Origin: Desulfosporosinus sp. UBA4726 | GTDB taxonomy: Bacteria > Bacillota > Desulfitobacteriia > Desulfitobacteriales > Desulfitobacteriaceae | Length of the DNA: 13,680 nt | Assembly: GCA_002404215.1 (NCBI GenBank) | Contig: DHJG01000119.1 | Coordinates: 7,912-21,591, forward strand | Direction of reading: 5' to 3' | Part shown: in pieces, positions 7,051 through 13,680 of the stretch | Layout of the letters: every line of letters starts with the position of its first letter | How positions within the stretch are numbered: position 1 is the first letter of the stretch | Notes under the pieces: model-generated | What the model was told of the DNA's origin: nothing | The model's database searches: none | Seen by the model: only the letters and a program-made list of their open reading frames with translations | Position numbers and translations under genes: made by a program

Positions 7051-8112
7051 TCAGTCCTCCAATGATGAAGACCGGTAACTATCCCCTCTGCCCAGATCCG
7101 CCTCAAACCCCGCCGACTGAATTCTTCGCTCAATACAATATCGACAATCTTCCGGTTGATCATCCCCACAAATCTTGTTTTCGTATAATGCGTACTGTTT
7201 TCTGACTGACGTTGGAGTAATAATCGGCATAACAACATTGGCGCCTGCTCTCAAGGCAAGCTCTCTACCTTGCGGATGGAGAGTCCCGAGCGCCGTCGTG
7301 GAAGGAATAAGACTATCTGGAATAAGCAACCGGGCCAATGCCACCATCACCAAGGTGTCGTCAAGGGTTCCGCCCTTTTCTGTACCAAGAGGGGTCTGGC
7401 TGTGCGGTATAAACGGACCAATTCCGATCATGTCTGGACGAAGGTTTTTCAGATATCGGAGGTCCTCTGCCAAATCGGCAGGTGTTTGCCCAGGAAGTCC
7501 CACCATAAACCCGGCGCCCACTTGGTAGCCAATAGCTTTTAAAGCGCTTAGACAAGCCCGTCGATCCTCAAAACGCATCGTGGGGTGTAACCTTTCATAC
7601 AGTTCTTTCGAGGCTGTTTCGTGACGCATCAGAAACCGATCTGCTCCGGAGGCAAAGAGGCTTTGATAGGTTTCCGCTCTCCGTTCACCAATTGATAACG
7701 TAATAGCTACCTCTGGATAACGTTTTCTGATCTCCTGAATCAAAGCAACAAGAATCTCGTCTGTATACCAAAGGTCTTCCCCGCTTTGCAAGACGAATGT
7801 CCGGTATCCTAATTTATACCCTTGATCACAGCAATCTAGGATTTCCTCTGGAGTTAAGCGATAGCGTTCCACATTTACATTGGAAGCTCGGATACCACAG
7901 TATAGGCAATCCTGTCGGCAAAAATTTGAAAATTCGATAAGTCCTCTTAAGTAAACTTTGTCTCCATAATATGCCTTTTTTGTTTTTAGTGCATAACTAT
8001 ATAAGACCGCTCTATCCTCATGAGTTATATTTTCTAGAAGATACATTATTTCAACTTTTGTGAGATCGTTCGTTTCGTAGGCTTTATTTAGCAAATTATG
8101 CATGTCACTCAC
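7051..8112 (-). CDS. hydE: [FeFe]-hydrogenase maturase HydE (radical SAM)
   Basis: This is a 353-residue radical SAM protein of the HydE/BioB-like TIM-barrel class. Cys65, Cys69 and Cys72 in CRQDCLYC form the CxxxCxxC site for the 4Fe-4S cluster that cleaves SAM. GEDLW and GLPGQTPADL are typical of HydE. Near the C-terminus, Cys residues spaced C-x7-C-x2-C (ICGDDQPEDCRYC) match the accessory cluster site known from Thermotoga HydE, which is not essential there. HydE acts on the Fe(CO)2(CN)-cysteine synthon released by HydG on the way to the 2Fe subcluster. The start is a GTG with upstream GGAGG; an ATG three codons later is also possible. It is the last gene of the maturation operon, about 100 bases after hydF, and is followed by a strong hairpin. 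Confidence 0.96.
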   Translation of the reverse strand: MSDMHNLLNKAYETNDLTKVEIMYLLENITHEDRAVLYSYALKTKKAYYGDKVYLRGLIEFSNFCRQDCLYCGIRASNVNVERYRLTPEEILDCCDQGYKLGYRTFVLQSGEDLWYTDEILVALIQEIRKRYPEVAITLSIGERRAETYQSLFASGADRFLMRHETASKELYERLHPTMRFEDRRACLSALKAIGYQVGAGFMVGLPGQTPADLAEDLRYLKNLRPDMIGIGPFIPHSQTPLGTEKGGTLDDTLVMVALARLLIPDSLIPSTTALGTLHPQGRELALRAGANVVMPIITPTSVRKQYALYENKICGDDQPEDCRYCIERRIQSAGFEADLGRGDSYRSSSLED

Positions 8113-8212
8113 AAAACCACTCCCTCCATCCGGCGTTATTTATAAACCGATATATTCAACTTTATTCTGCAATGCATTTCCTTTACTTTTATAACATTAC
8201 AACCCTAATCCT

Positions 8213-9460
8213 TTAGTAGAGATCTTCCTCTTCCAAGATCATCTTAGCCAGTGGGAATGGTTCCAGGGCCCTTGGCAGCAATCCCTGAACATAAGCAATT
8301 AAAATACCGTAGTTAACTATGGGCAGATCATAATCTTTTGCTCGTTGTATTCTGCTGAGCATTCCGGTTCTGTTCATCATGCAGGCTCCACAGTGAACTA
8401 TAAGGGCATATTTCTTTATGTCATCCGTGAAGGTTGCTCCTGCGGAGAATTCAAACTCTATCTGCTTACCCGTTCTCTGACGTATCCACCTAGGTATCTT
8501 CACACTGCCAATATCATCTGATTGTTTATGATGTGTGCACCCTTCTGCTATTAAAACCTTATCGCCATCCTTAAGCTTTTCAATCGCTTTAGCCCCTTTG
8601 ATAAATTCTGTTAGATCTCCCTTTTGTCGGGCAAAAAGAATCGAAAATGAGGTCATTAAAATATCCTTGGGGGTATCAGCCGCAACCTTTAAGAACACTT
8701 GGGAATCCGTTACGACGAGCTTTGGTTTTTTGGCCAAATTACTTAAGGTTTCTCTTAGTTCGTATTCCTTGGTGACAATCGCCACTGCATCACTTTCCAA
8801 GATGTCTCGTATCGTTTGCTGTTGAGGAAGGATAAGCCTTCCCTTAGGCGCCGCCTTATCAATCGGAGTAACAAGTACCACAAAATCGCCAGGGCTAATG
8901 AGATCACCTACAATTTTAAACTTATCTTCATCCTCCGGGATCACTGAGATGATAGCATTTTTTAGTTCTTTGATTCCTTGCCTGTTAAGCGCAGACACAG
9001 CAACAACTGGGGTGCTTATTAGTTCTTGAAGACTAGTTGCCAGTTCTTCATACTCGTCGTTTTCTAGGGTATCAAGTTTATTTAAAACGACTATGATTGG
9101 CTTCTTCTTTTCCTTAAACTTATCCAGTATAAACTGGTCGTTTTCGGTGATTCCTGCCCTGATATCGACAATAAGCAAAGCCACATCTGTAATACTCAGA
9201 ACCTCCAAGGTCTTCTTAATCCTGAGCTCTCCTAATTCTCCGACATCGTCTAGTCCAGCTGTATCGATGATCACACAAGGACCAATGGGCAGTATTTCCA
9301 TTGCTTTAAAGACAGGATCAGTCGTTGTCCCTTTCACTTCTGACACTATAGCCGTTTCCTGTCCTGTTATGGCATTGATTACGCTGGATTTTCCCGCATT
9401 TCTCTTGCCAAATAGCGCTAAATGCACTCTTGCACCTCTCGGTGTTTCGTTTAAGCTCAT
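8213..9460 (-). CDS. hydF: [FeFe]-hydrogenase maturation GTPase HydF
   Basis: This 415-residue protein is the scaffold on which the 2Fe subcluster is completed and from which it is handed to HydA. The N-terminal GTPase domain (about 1-170) has the P-loop GKRNAGKS (18-25), switch threonines at 45-47, DTAG (66-69) and NKLD (127-130). A middle dimerisation domain follows. The C-terminal cluster domain has Cys308-x-His310 (CTHH) and, 44 residues after the second His, His356-Cys357-x-x-Cys360 (HCGAC), the CxH...HCxxC signature of HydF. The gene starts 18 bases after the aspA stop, and its GGAGG overlaps that junction, so translation is probably coupled. Length and motif order are those of the full family. 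Confidence 0.97.
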   Translation of the reverse strand: MSLNETPRGARVHLALFGKRNAGKSSVINAITGQETAIVSEVKGTTTDPVFKAMEILPIGPCVIIDTAGLDDVGELGELRIKKTLEVLSITDVALLIVDIRAGITENDQFILDKFKEKKKPIIVVLNKLDTLENDEYEELATSLQELISTPVVAVSALNRQGIKELKNAIISVIPEDEDKFKIVGDLISPGDFVVLVTPIDKAAPKGRLILPQQQTIRDILESDAVAIVTKEYELRETLSNLAKKPKLVVTDSQVFLKVAADTPKDILMTSFSILFARQKGDLTEFIKGAKAIEKLKDGDKVLIAEGCTHHKQSDDIGSVKIPRWIRQRTGKQIEFEFSAGATFTDDIKKYALIVHCGACMMNRTGMLSRIQRAKDYDLPIVNYGILIAYVQGLLPRALEPFPLAKMILEEEDLY

Positions 9461-9478
9461 CTAAATTCCTCCATACGA

Positions 9479-10885
9479 TCACTTCCCTGGTATTCCGGGT
9501 ATCCCTGGCTTTGTGACTTCAAACGGATTCAAGATTTCATCGATCCTGACATCGGAAAAAGTATTTTCTTCCTTCAATACTTCTCTTATTGTCTTGCTGT
9601 CTCTTAACGCTTTAGTGACTATATAGGCGGCTTGGTCATATCCAATATGATGAACTAAAGCTACAGCCAATACCGCTGATTTTTCAAGATTCTCTTGGCA
9701 TTTTTCTTTATTGGCTTTAATTCCTACGATGCATTTCTCTCTAAATATTGTGACTCCATTATTCAGAAGTTCTAGTGATTCTAACAAACATTCCGCTATG
9801 AGAGGCATAAAGGCGTTAAGTTCAAGCTGCCCTGAAGAGGCAGCCATCGTAATAGCATAATCATTAGCCATGACTCTCATGGCCACCTGGCCAATCATCT
9901 CTGGTATTACCGGGTTCACCTTTCCTGGCATAATAGTTGAGCCGACCTGCATCTGAGGAAGCTCTATTTCACCGAACCCGCCCTGAGGACCAGACGATAA
10001 CAATCTCAAATCATTGGATATTTTTAAGAGATTCGTACTGCAGGCTTTTAAGAGACCTGAAACTTCGACAAAAACATCATTGTTTTGGGTTATATCCATG
10101 GGATAATCGGACCTAGCTAAACCTAGGCCTGATAACTCCTGAATGGTATCCGTGATCATAAATATATACTTATGCGTTGCATTGACACCTGTGCCGATAG
10201 CAGTACCGCCTAAATTAATCTGTCTCAAGCGTTCTTCTACTTTGTAAACTCTCCATCGATCTCGTTCTACGGCCTTGGCATATGCACCAAATTCCTGACC
10301 GAGCATCATGGGCAACGCATCCATAAGTTCTGTCCTGCCGAGTTTAATCACATCACTGAATTCATTTTCCTTTCCCTGCAGAGCTTCCTGAAGCTCTGCG
10401 AGAGAATAGCTTAATTTTCTGAGCAAATGAATTGCAGTAATTCTTAGCGCTGTTGGATAGACATCATTCGTTGATTGAGACATGTTGACATCATTCAGTG
10501 GATGTACAACATCATAGTCACCTTTGGTTCCACCTAATATCTCAATCGCCCTGTTAGCAATCACCTCATTGACATTCATATTAGTTGAGGTACCTGCTCC
10601 CCCTTGAAAAGCGCTGACAACAAATTCATGCTTAAAAGTCCCCGCAATAACTTCCTCACTTGCTCGAATTATTGCGTTTGCTTTGTCCTCGCTCAGTTGC
10701 TTTAATTCTTTATTCACCATAGCCGCTGCTTTCTTAATCAAAGCAATTTCGCAGATAAGCTTCAAATTAACACTTTTCGCACCTAAATCAAAGTTTTCTT
10801 GGGCTCTCTTTGTGTTAATTCCGTAATAGTTAGTTTCGGGAATCTTCATTTCTCCGATAGAATCCTTTTCTATTCTACAGTTCAC
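9479..10885 (-). CDS. aspA: Aspartate ammonia-lyase (aspartase)
   Basis: This protein should convert L-aspartate to fumarate and ammonium. It belongs to the fumarase/aspartase superfamily: the conserved loop GSTIMPGKVNP lies at about residues 315-325 and carries the catalytic Ser. The segments GGAGTSTNMN and SQSTNDVYPTA are the other two conserved regions, and the N-terminal CRIEKDSIGE matches aspartases. The GTG at 10885 is chosen because it follows GGAGGAG by five bases and gives 468 residues, the normal family length. An upstream ATG would add 46 unrelated residues and overlap hydG. Its position between hydG and hydF suggests it serves H-cluster assembly, possibly as an ammonia source for the dithiomethylamine bridge. 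That role is inference. Fumarase is an alternative, but the N-terminal region favours aspartase. Confidence 0.92.
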   Translation of the reverse strand: MNCRIEKDSIGEMKIPETNYYGINTKRAQENFDLGAKSVNLKLICEIALIKKAAAMVNKELKQLSEDKANAIIRASEEVIAGTFKHEFVVSAFQGGAGTSTNMNVNEVIANRAIEILGGTKGDYDVVHPLNDVNMSQSTNDVYPTALRITAIHLLRKLSYSLAELQEALQGKENEFSDVIKLGRTELMDALPMMLGQEFGAYAKAVERDRWRVYKVEERLRQINLGGTAIGTGVNATHKYIFMITDTIQELSGLGLARSDYPMDITQNNDVFVEVSGLLKACSTNLLKISNDLRLLSSGPQGGFGEIELPQMQVGSTIMPGKVNPVIPEMIGQVAMRVMANDYAITMAASSGQLELNAFMPLIAECLLESLELLNNGVTIFREKCIVGIKANKEKCQENLEKSAVLAVALVHHIGYDQAAYIVTKALRDSKTIREVLKEENTFSDVRIDEILNPFEVTKPGIPGIPGK

Positions 10886-10985
10886 TTTATCTCCTCCAAG
10901 GATTCTCTCCACACCTTTAGTCTGGTGACTTCTAACTAAAGCACGAATCAATTGCTCGTGACGATTGACTAGTACAAAGAAGGCC

Positions 10986-12404
10986 TTAGAAACGGAAATC
11001 CCGCTTTCCTTCCTTAATTTCATTCAAATGCTCTATCGCAATTGCCCGAACCTTCTCATGTGGTATGCAGGGAATCTCGTTTTCAATTACTACCTCACCC
11101 TTTTTCTTGGTATCGGGGGAAGCATAATCCTCTAAATATTCTTTTAGTGTCATCAAAGCATTTGGCTGACAGCAGTTTGCAATCTGCCCGGACTTTACAA
11201 GGCTCATAAAACGATCACCTGTACGCCCTTCACGATAGCAGGCGGTGCAGAAGCTTGGAATATAGCCGAATCCCAAGAGCCAGTTTACAATCTCATCCAA
11301 TGAGCGGGTATCGTTTACTTCGAATTGTGCCGAGTTATCATCCTCTGCTTCTGGCTCAACATATCCACCAACACTGGTACTTGAGCCTCCACTTATCTGG
11401 GATATGCCCAATTTCAGCACATGCTCGCGGGTTGTTTTCGATTCACGGGTGGAAATAATCATCCCTGTATAGGGGACGGCAATACGAATAACAGCCACAA
11501 TTTTCGCAAAAATATCATCCGAGATTGCATCCGAAAAACTTTTGGGGTCTATATCATCGGCGGGGCGAATGCGTGGAACGCTGATGGTATGTGGGCCGAC
11601 ACCCATTGCTGCCTCTAAATGCTCCGCATGCATAAGCAAGCCAACAAGGTCATAGCGGTACATATTTAAGCCGAATAAAACTCCGATTCCTACATCGTCA
11701 ATACCGCCCTCCATGGCACGATCCATCGCTTCAGTATGATAAGCGTAGTTGTGCTTTGGTCCTACGGGATGCAGCTCCTCATAGCTTTTTTTGTTATAGG
11801 TTTCCTGAAATAGTATGTAAGTACCAATATCCGCTTCCTTGAGCTTGCGATAATTCTCTACGGTTGTGGCAGCAATATTAACATTGACCCGGCGGATAGC
11901 TCCGTTTTTATGCTTAATACTATAAATGGTCTTCATACTTTCCAGAACATATTCAATTGGACTGTTCACAGGGTCTTCTCCTGTTTCTAAAGCCAAGCGC
12001 TTGTGTCCCATATCCTGCAAGGCGATAACCTCTCGCACAATATCCTCCTGCGAAAGCTTTTTACGAGATATTGTTTTATTTTCATTGTGATAGGGACAGT
12101 ACACGCAGCCATTTATGCAGTAGTTTGAAAGATATAGTGGAGCAAACATGACAATCCGGTTGCCATAAAGCTTTTGCTTAATCTCTCTAGCCAGTTTGAA
12201 CATTTTTTCTTTTTCATCTTCCAGATCACATTCCAGAAGAACAGCTGCCTCTCTGTGGGTTAAGCCCTTACAGTCTTTTGCCCGTTCTATCAGGCTATCA
12301 ATCAGTTCACGATTTCTTTTGTTTTCCTGTGCATAGGTAAGGGTGGCCAGAATTTCACCGTCATCAATAAACTCCGTTGCCTTTTTCGACTTACAATCAT
12401 ACAT
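10986..12404 (-). CDS. hydG: [FeFe]-hydrogenase maturase HydG (radical SAM tyrosine lyase)
   Basis: This 472-residue radical SAM enzyme cleaves tyrosine to p-cresol and dehydroglycine, which yields CO and cyanide for the Fe(CO)2(CN) synthon. Cys96, Cys100 and Cys103 (CINGCVYC) hold the SAM cluster. The C-terminal domain has Cys386, Cys389 and Cys411/412 (CTAC ... NCC), the CX2CX22C site for the auxiliary dangler-iron cluster. This site separates HydG from the related thiamine enzyme ThiH, with which it is often confused in annotation. The ATG is preceded by AAAGGAG. It follows the TM1266-type gene by 77 bases that contain a perfect hairpin, and it precedes aspA by 100 bases. Confidence 0.97.
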   Translation of the reverse strand: MYDCKSKKATEFIDDGEILATLTYAQENKRNRELIDSLIERAKDCKGLTHREAAVLLECDLEDEKEKMFKLAREIKQKLYGNRIVMFAPLYLSNYCINGCVYCPYHNENKTISRKKLSQEDIVREVIALQDMGHKRLALETGEDPVNSPIEYVLESMKTIYSIKHKNGAIRRVNVNIAATTVENYRKLKEADIGTYILFQETYNKKSYEELHPVGPKHNYAYHTEAMDRAMEGGIDDVGIGVLFGLNMYRYDLVGLLMHAEHLEAAMGVGPHTISVPRIRPADDIDPKSFSDAISDDIFAKIVAVIRIAVPYTGMIISTRESKTTREHVLKLGISQISGGSSTSVGGYVEPEAEDDNSAQFEVNDTRSLDEIVNWLLGFGYIPSFCTACYREGRTGDRFMSLVKSGQIANCCQPNALMTLKEYLEDYASPDTKKKGEVVIENEIPCIPHEKVRAIAIEHLNEIKEGKRDFRF

Positions 12405-12448
12405 AGTCTAAAACTCCTTTTTAAAGATTAGTTATTGGTTATTTGCCT

Positions 12449-12471
12449 CAACTTTCGCTTTGCGAAAGTTG
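12449..12471. other. Perfect 10-bp hairpin between TM1266-type gene and hydG
   Basis: CAACTTTCGC and GCGAAAGTTG flank a three-base loop. On the minus strand no T run follows, so it is unlikely to stop transcription. It may be an mRNA processing or stabilising element that separates expression of the small regulator from hydG, or a protein-binding palindrome. Confidence 0.5.
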
Positions 12472-12481
12472 GCTTAGAAAT

Positions 12482-12736
12482 TCAATCCTCCAATTTTTTA
12501 GTTAATGCCGATTTAACATTTACCCCTTTTATTTTCCCTAGTTTTCCTGTCATTGCGCTAATCTCATCCGAGGTTCCCTCCACGATTAAGGAGATAATCG
12601 ATATGCCCCTTTTCTTATTGGGGATTCCCATTCTTCCGATTATAATACTTGCCAACTCATGCAAGGTTTCATTAACTTTATTAGCACTTTCAAATTCTTC
12701 AATCACGATACCTATGACACCTATCCTATTATCCAT
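12482..12736 (-). CDS. TM1266-type putative iron-only hydrogenase system regulator
   Basis: This is an 84-residue protein beginning MDNRIGVIGIVIE and containing GRMGIP, GISIISLIVEGTSDEISAMTGKLGKI and GVNVKSA, the pattern of the small ACT/ferredoxin-fold family named after Thermotoga TM1266. That family is found almost exclusively beside [FeFe]-hydrogenase maturation genes. Its biochemical role is unproven; a regulatory or ligand-sensing function is assumed. The ATG at 12736 is chosen because GGAGG lies ten bases upstream. The open frame extends 55 codons further, but that extension would cross the intrinsic terminator at 12774-12812. It is the first full-size gene after the leader and heads the hydG-aspA-hydF-hydE operon. 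Confidence 0.88.
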   Translation of the reverse strand: MDNRIGVIGIVIEEFESANKVNETLHELASIIIGRMGIPNKKRGISIISLIVEGTSDEISAMTGKLGKIKGVNVKSALTKKLED

Positions 12737-12773
12737 TTTTGTGTTTCCTCCAAATATAGAAAACTTGGCTACT

Positions 12774-12812
12774 AAAAAGGAGCCTTCTGCCAATAGTAAG
12801 AGAAGGCTCCTT
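12774..12812 (-). terminator. Intrinsic terminator upstream of the maturation operon (attenuator)
   Basis: On the minus strand AAGGAGCCTTCT (12812-12801) pairs perfectly with AGAAGGCTCCTT (12788-12777) over 12 bases around a 12-base loop, ending in a five-T run (12778-12774). It sits between the promoter and the first full-size gene, only 37 bases before the TM1266-type start, so transcripts must read through it to reach the maturation genes. Confidence 0.85.
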
Positions 12813-12830
12813 AGCAATTTAAACCTTCTC
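12800..12830 (-). promoter_or_regulatory. Possible antiterminator competing with the leader terminator
   Basis: On the minus strand GAGAAGG (12830-12824) can pair with CCTTCTC (12806-12800), which is part of the 5' arm of the terminator. A wobble and one A-T pair extend it to about nine pairs. The two structures exclude each other, the classical geometry of transcription attenuation. A third short stem, AGCAA/TTGCT, would hold the antiterminator arm in its loop. No known riboswitch or T-box consensus was recognised. Confidence 0.42.
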
Positions 12831-12920
12831 CTTTTGCTCAGAATAATCCTTACAATCAGGTAATAGTTTTGTGGATCCACTATGCCGGATACCTCCAGCA
12901 CAACCGATCAATCCAGTCAA
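12819..12920 (-). CDS. Possible 33-residue small ORF in the operon leader
   Basis: From a TTG at 12920 the minus strand encodes 33 residues ending ...CKDYSEQKEKV, with the stop just before the terminator. The sequence contains two Cys (GCAGG and PDCKDY) and has a balanced, protein-like composition rather than low complexity. The frame is open further upstream without an ATG or GTG, and no good ribosome-binding site precedes the TTG, so translation is doubtful. If translated, a ribosome reaching the stop would cover the antiterminator arm (12830-12824), which codes for the last residues. It could be a leader peptide, a small protein, or a degraded gene end. No known family is recognised. Confidence 0.3.
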   Translation of the reverse strand: MTGLIGCAGGIRHSGSTKLLPDCKDYSEQKEKV

Positions 12921-12948
12921 GATGGAATTTTAGAGAAAATACTCCACT

Positions 12949-12995
12949 AAGGCTAACAGTTACAATGTTTTAAGGCCATATTAACTGTTAGCCTT
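12949..12995. promoter_or_regulatory. Operator-like inverted repeat over the maturation-operon promoter
   Basis: AAGGCTAACAGTTA (12949-12962) and TAACTGTTAGCCTT (12982-12995) are perfect 14-base inverted arms separated by 19 bases. Each arm contains its own nine-base palindrome, TAACxGTTA. One arm fills the spacer and touches the -10 of the promoter; the other falls about ten to twenty bases after the predicted start. This placement suits repression by a factor bound at both arms. No T run follows, so a terminator for hydA is less likely. The factor is unknown. Confidence 0.5.
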
Positions 12996-13006
12996 GATAG
13001 TGTCAA
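12978..13006 (-). promoter_or_regulatory. Promoter for the hydrogenase maturation operon
   Basis: On the minus strand a perfect TTGACA (13006-13001) is followed after exactly 17 bases by TAATAT (12983-12978). Transcription would start near 12971, giving a leader of about 235 bases before the TM1266-type ATG. The leader includes the small ORF and the attenuator-like hairpins. Confidence 0.68.
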
Positions 13007-13084
13007 TAAATGTTCGCAAAAACCATCAGAATTCCTAAAGGCTGAGTAGCATTTTGTTGAACGGTTAAAACAAAAGAATACCTT

Positions 13085-13680
13085 CTAGATTTTCTTTCGT
13101 GCCGTATAGGTAGTATGCAGCAATTGATGCGCTTTCTTTCCGTAGGGTTCGCCCAAATAATCTTTATACAGGCCGATAATAGCCAGATTTTCGTGCGACT
13201 TGCGCAAGGGTTTGGCGCGGTCTTCGCGGTAAATGGCAGCAGCTCGGGCTTTAATAATATCCATGTTTCCATGATGATAGGGTTGGCCACCGCCCCCGAT
13301 ACATCCACCTGGGCAAGCCATAATCTCCATCACATCATAATTGATTTCCCCAGCTCGAATTTTCTCCAGAACGGTACGGGCATTCCCCAGACCATGGATG
13401 ACGGCAACCCGATAATCTCGTCCATCGATCGGAATGACCGCCTCCTTGATTCCCTCCATTCCCCGGAGAGCCTCAAACTCTACTTTTTCCAGAGTTTCAC
13501 CGGTTATAACCTCGTATGCCGTACGCAGGGCAGCTTCGAGAACTCCGCCTGATGCTCCAAAAATGACGGCTGCGCCAGTTGATTCTCCCAAGGGATGATC
13601 GAACTCTCGGTCTTTGAGATGATCAAAACGAATACTGGCTTCCCTGATCATGCGAGCTAGTTCGCGTGTGGTGATAACGA
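13085..13680 (-). CDS. hydA: [FeFe]-hydrogenase catalytic subunit, C-terminal part
   Basis: About 198 residues of a HydA protein are present; the reading frame runs off the window end, so the N-terminus, accessory cluster domains and first H-cluster motifs are not seen. The fragment starts with VITTRELARMI and has FDHPLGESTGAAVIFGASGG (the second part of the active-site domain). It then has MACPGGCIGGGGQP, whose two Cys are H-cluster ligands. The C-terminal segment LGEPYGKKAHQLLHTTY is the small-subunit-like domain fused in monomeric-type and related group A enzymes. It catalyses proton reduction or hydrogen oxidation and is the client of the HydEFG system encoded downstream. Whether it is a monomer or part of an NAD(P)- or formate-linked complex depends on sequence outside the window. 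Confidence 0.95.
   Translation of the reverse strand, partial: VITTRELARMIREASIRFDHLKDREFDHPLGESTGAAVIFGASGGVLEAALRTAYEVITGETLEKVEFEALRGMEGIKEAVIPIDGRDYRVAVIHGLGNARTVLEKIRAGEINYDVMEIMACPGGCIGGGGQPYHHGNMDIIKARAAAIYREDRAKPLRKSHENLAIIGLYKDYLGEPYGKKAHQLLHTTYTARKKI

Noticed and set aside
6900..7238. 112-residue minus-strand ORF at the 3' end of hydE
   Set aside because: It overlaps hydE in another frame and runs through the hairpin. Composition is not protein-like, and it is explained as a shadow.
10886..11023. Upstream ATG extending the aspartase by 46 residues and overlapping hydG
   Set aside because: The extension does not look like aspartase, and a GTG with an ideal ribosome-binding site gives the normal 468-residue length.
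10986..12404. Annotation of this gene as ThiH (2-iminoacetate synthase)
   Set aside because: The C-terminal CX2CX22C auxiliary-cluster site and the hyd context identify HydG.
12737..12901. Upstream ATG extending the TM1266-type gene by 55 residues
   Set aside because: The extension crosses a perfect intrinsic terminator, and the internal ATG at 12736 has its own GGAGG and gives the family length.
12774..12971. Known riboswitch or T-box in the leader
   Set aside because: No T-box sequence and no core motif of the common riboswitch classes was recognised by eye. A covariance-model search would be needed to exclude divergent members.
13052..13075. TTTTGTT/AACAAAA inverted repeat after hydA as a terminator
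   Set aside because: The stem is seven A/T-rich pairs with no T run after it on the minus strand, so it is too weak to call.
13003..13308. 101-residue minus-strand ORF overlapping the end of hydA
   Set aside because: It is out of frame with a clearly identified [FeFe]-hydrogenase and has no recognisable features.
13115..13552. 145-residue plus-strand ORF antisense to hydA
   Set aside because: It lies wholly antisense to the conserved H-cluster coding region and has no ribosome-binding site or family features.

Overview
The window is a stretch of moderately AT-rich bacterial DNA in which every well-supported gene lies on the minus strand. The gene content (H-cluster maturation operon with an embedded aspartase, an OmpR-type two-component pair, a clostridial zinc phospholipase C), strong GGAGG ribosome-binding sites and GTG/TTG starts point to an anaerobic Firmicute. 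A Peptococcaceae/Desulfitobacteriaceae-type clostridium is my best guess, but no taxonomic marker gene is present.

Layout from high to low coordinates, which is the direction of transcription. (1) 13680-13085 holds the C-terminal part of a [FeFe]-hydrogenase (HydA), cut by the window edge. (2) 13084-12737 is a 348-base gene-poor region that carries a promoter (TTGACA-N17-TAATAT), a large inverted repeat overlapping it, a possible 33-residue ORF, and an intrinsic terminator with a competing antiterminator pairing. It looks like an attenuated leader. (3) 12736-7051 is a co-directional maturation operon: TM1266-type regulator, hydG, aspA, hydF, hydE. HydG makes the Fe-CO-CN synthon, HydE processes it, HydF assembles and delivers the 2Fe subcluster to HydA, and AspA could supply ammonia. 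A 15-bp perfect hairpin follows hydE. (4) 6836-4366 is a metal-homeostasis pair: a MarR-family regulator whose histidine/glutamate pattern resembles the zinc sensor AdcR, and a P1B-4-type metal efflux ATPase (SPC motif). A perfect 20-bp palindrome lies in front of the regulator. (5) 4182-3016 is a membrane-anchored metallophosphoesterase with its own promoter and terminator. (6) 2739-834 is a response regulator/histidine kinase operon ending in a strong terminator. (7) 556-1 is a leaderless zinc-dependent phospholipase C, cut by the window start, with a tandem 10-mer upstream that resembles an OmpR-family binding site.

The most interesting part is the leader of the hydrogenase maturation operon, where promoter, operator-like repeat, short ORF and mutually exclusive RNA hairpins are packed into about 250 bases. 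Next is the AdcR-like MarR/P1B-4 ATPase pair. I see no mobile elements, CRISPR arrays, tRNA or rRNA genes.
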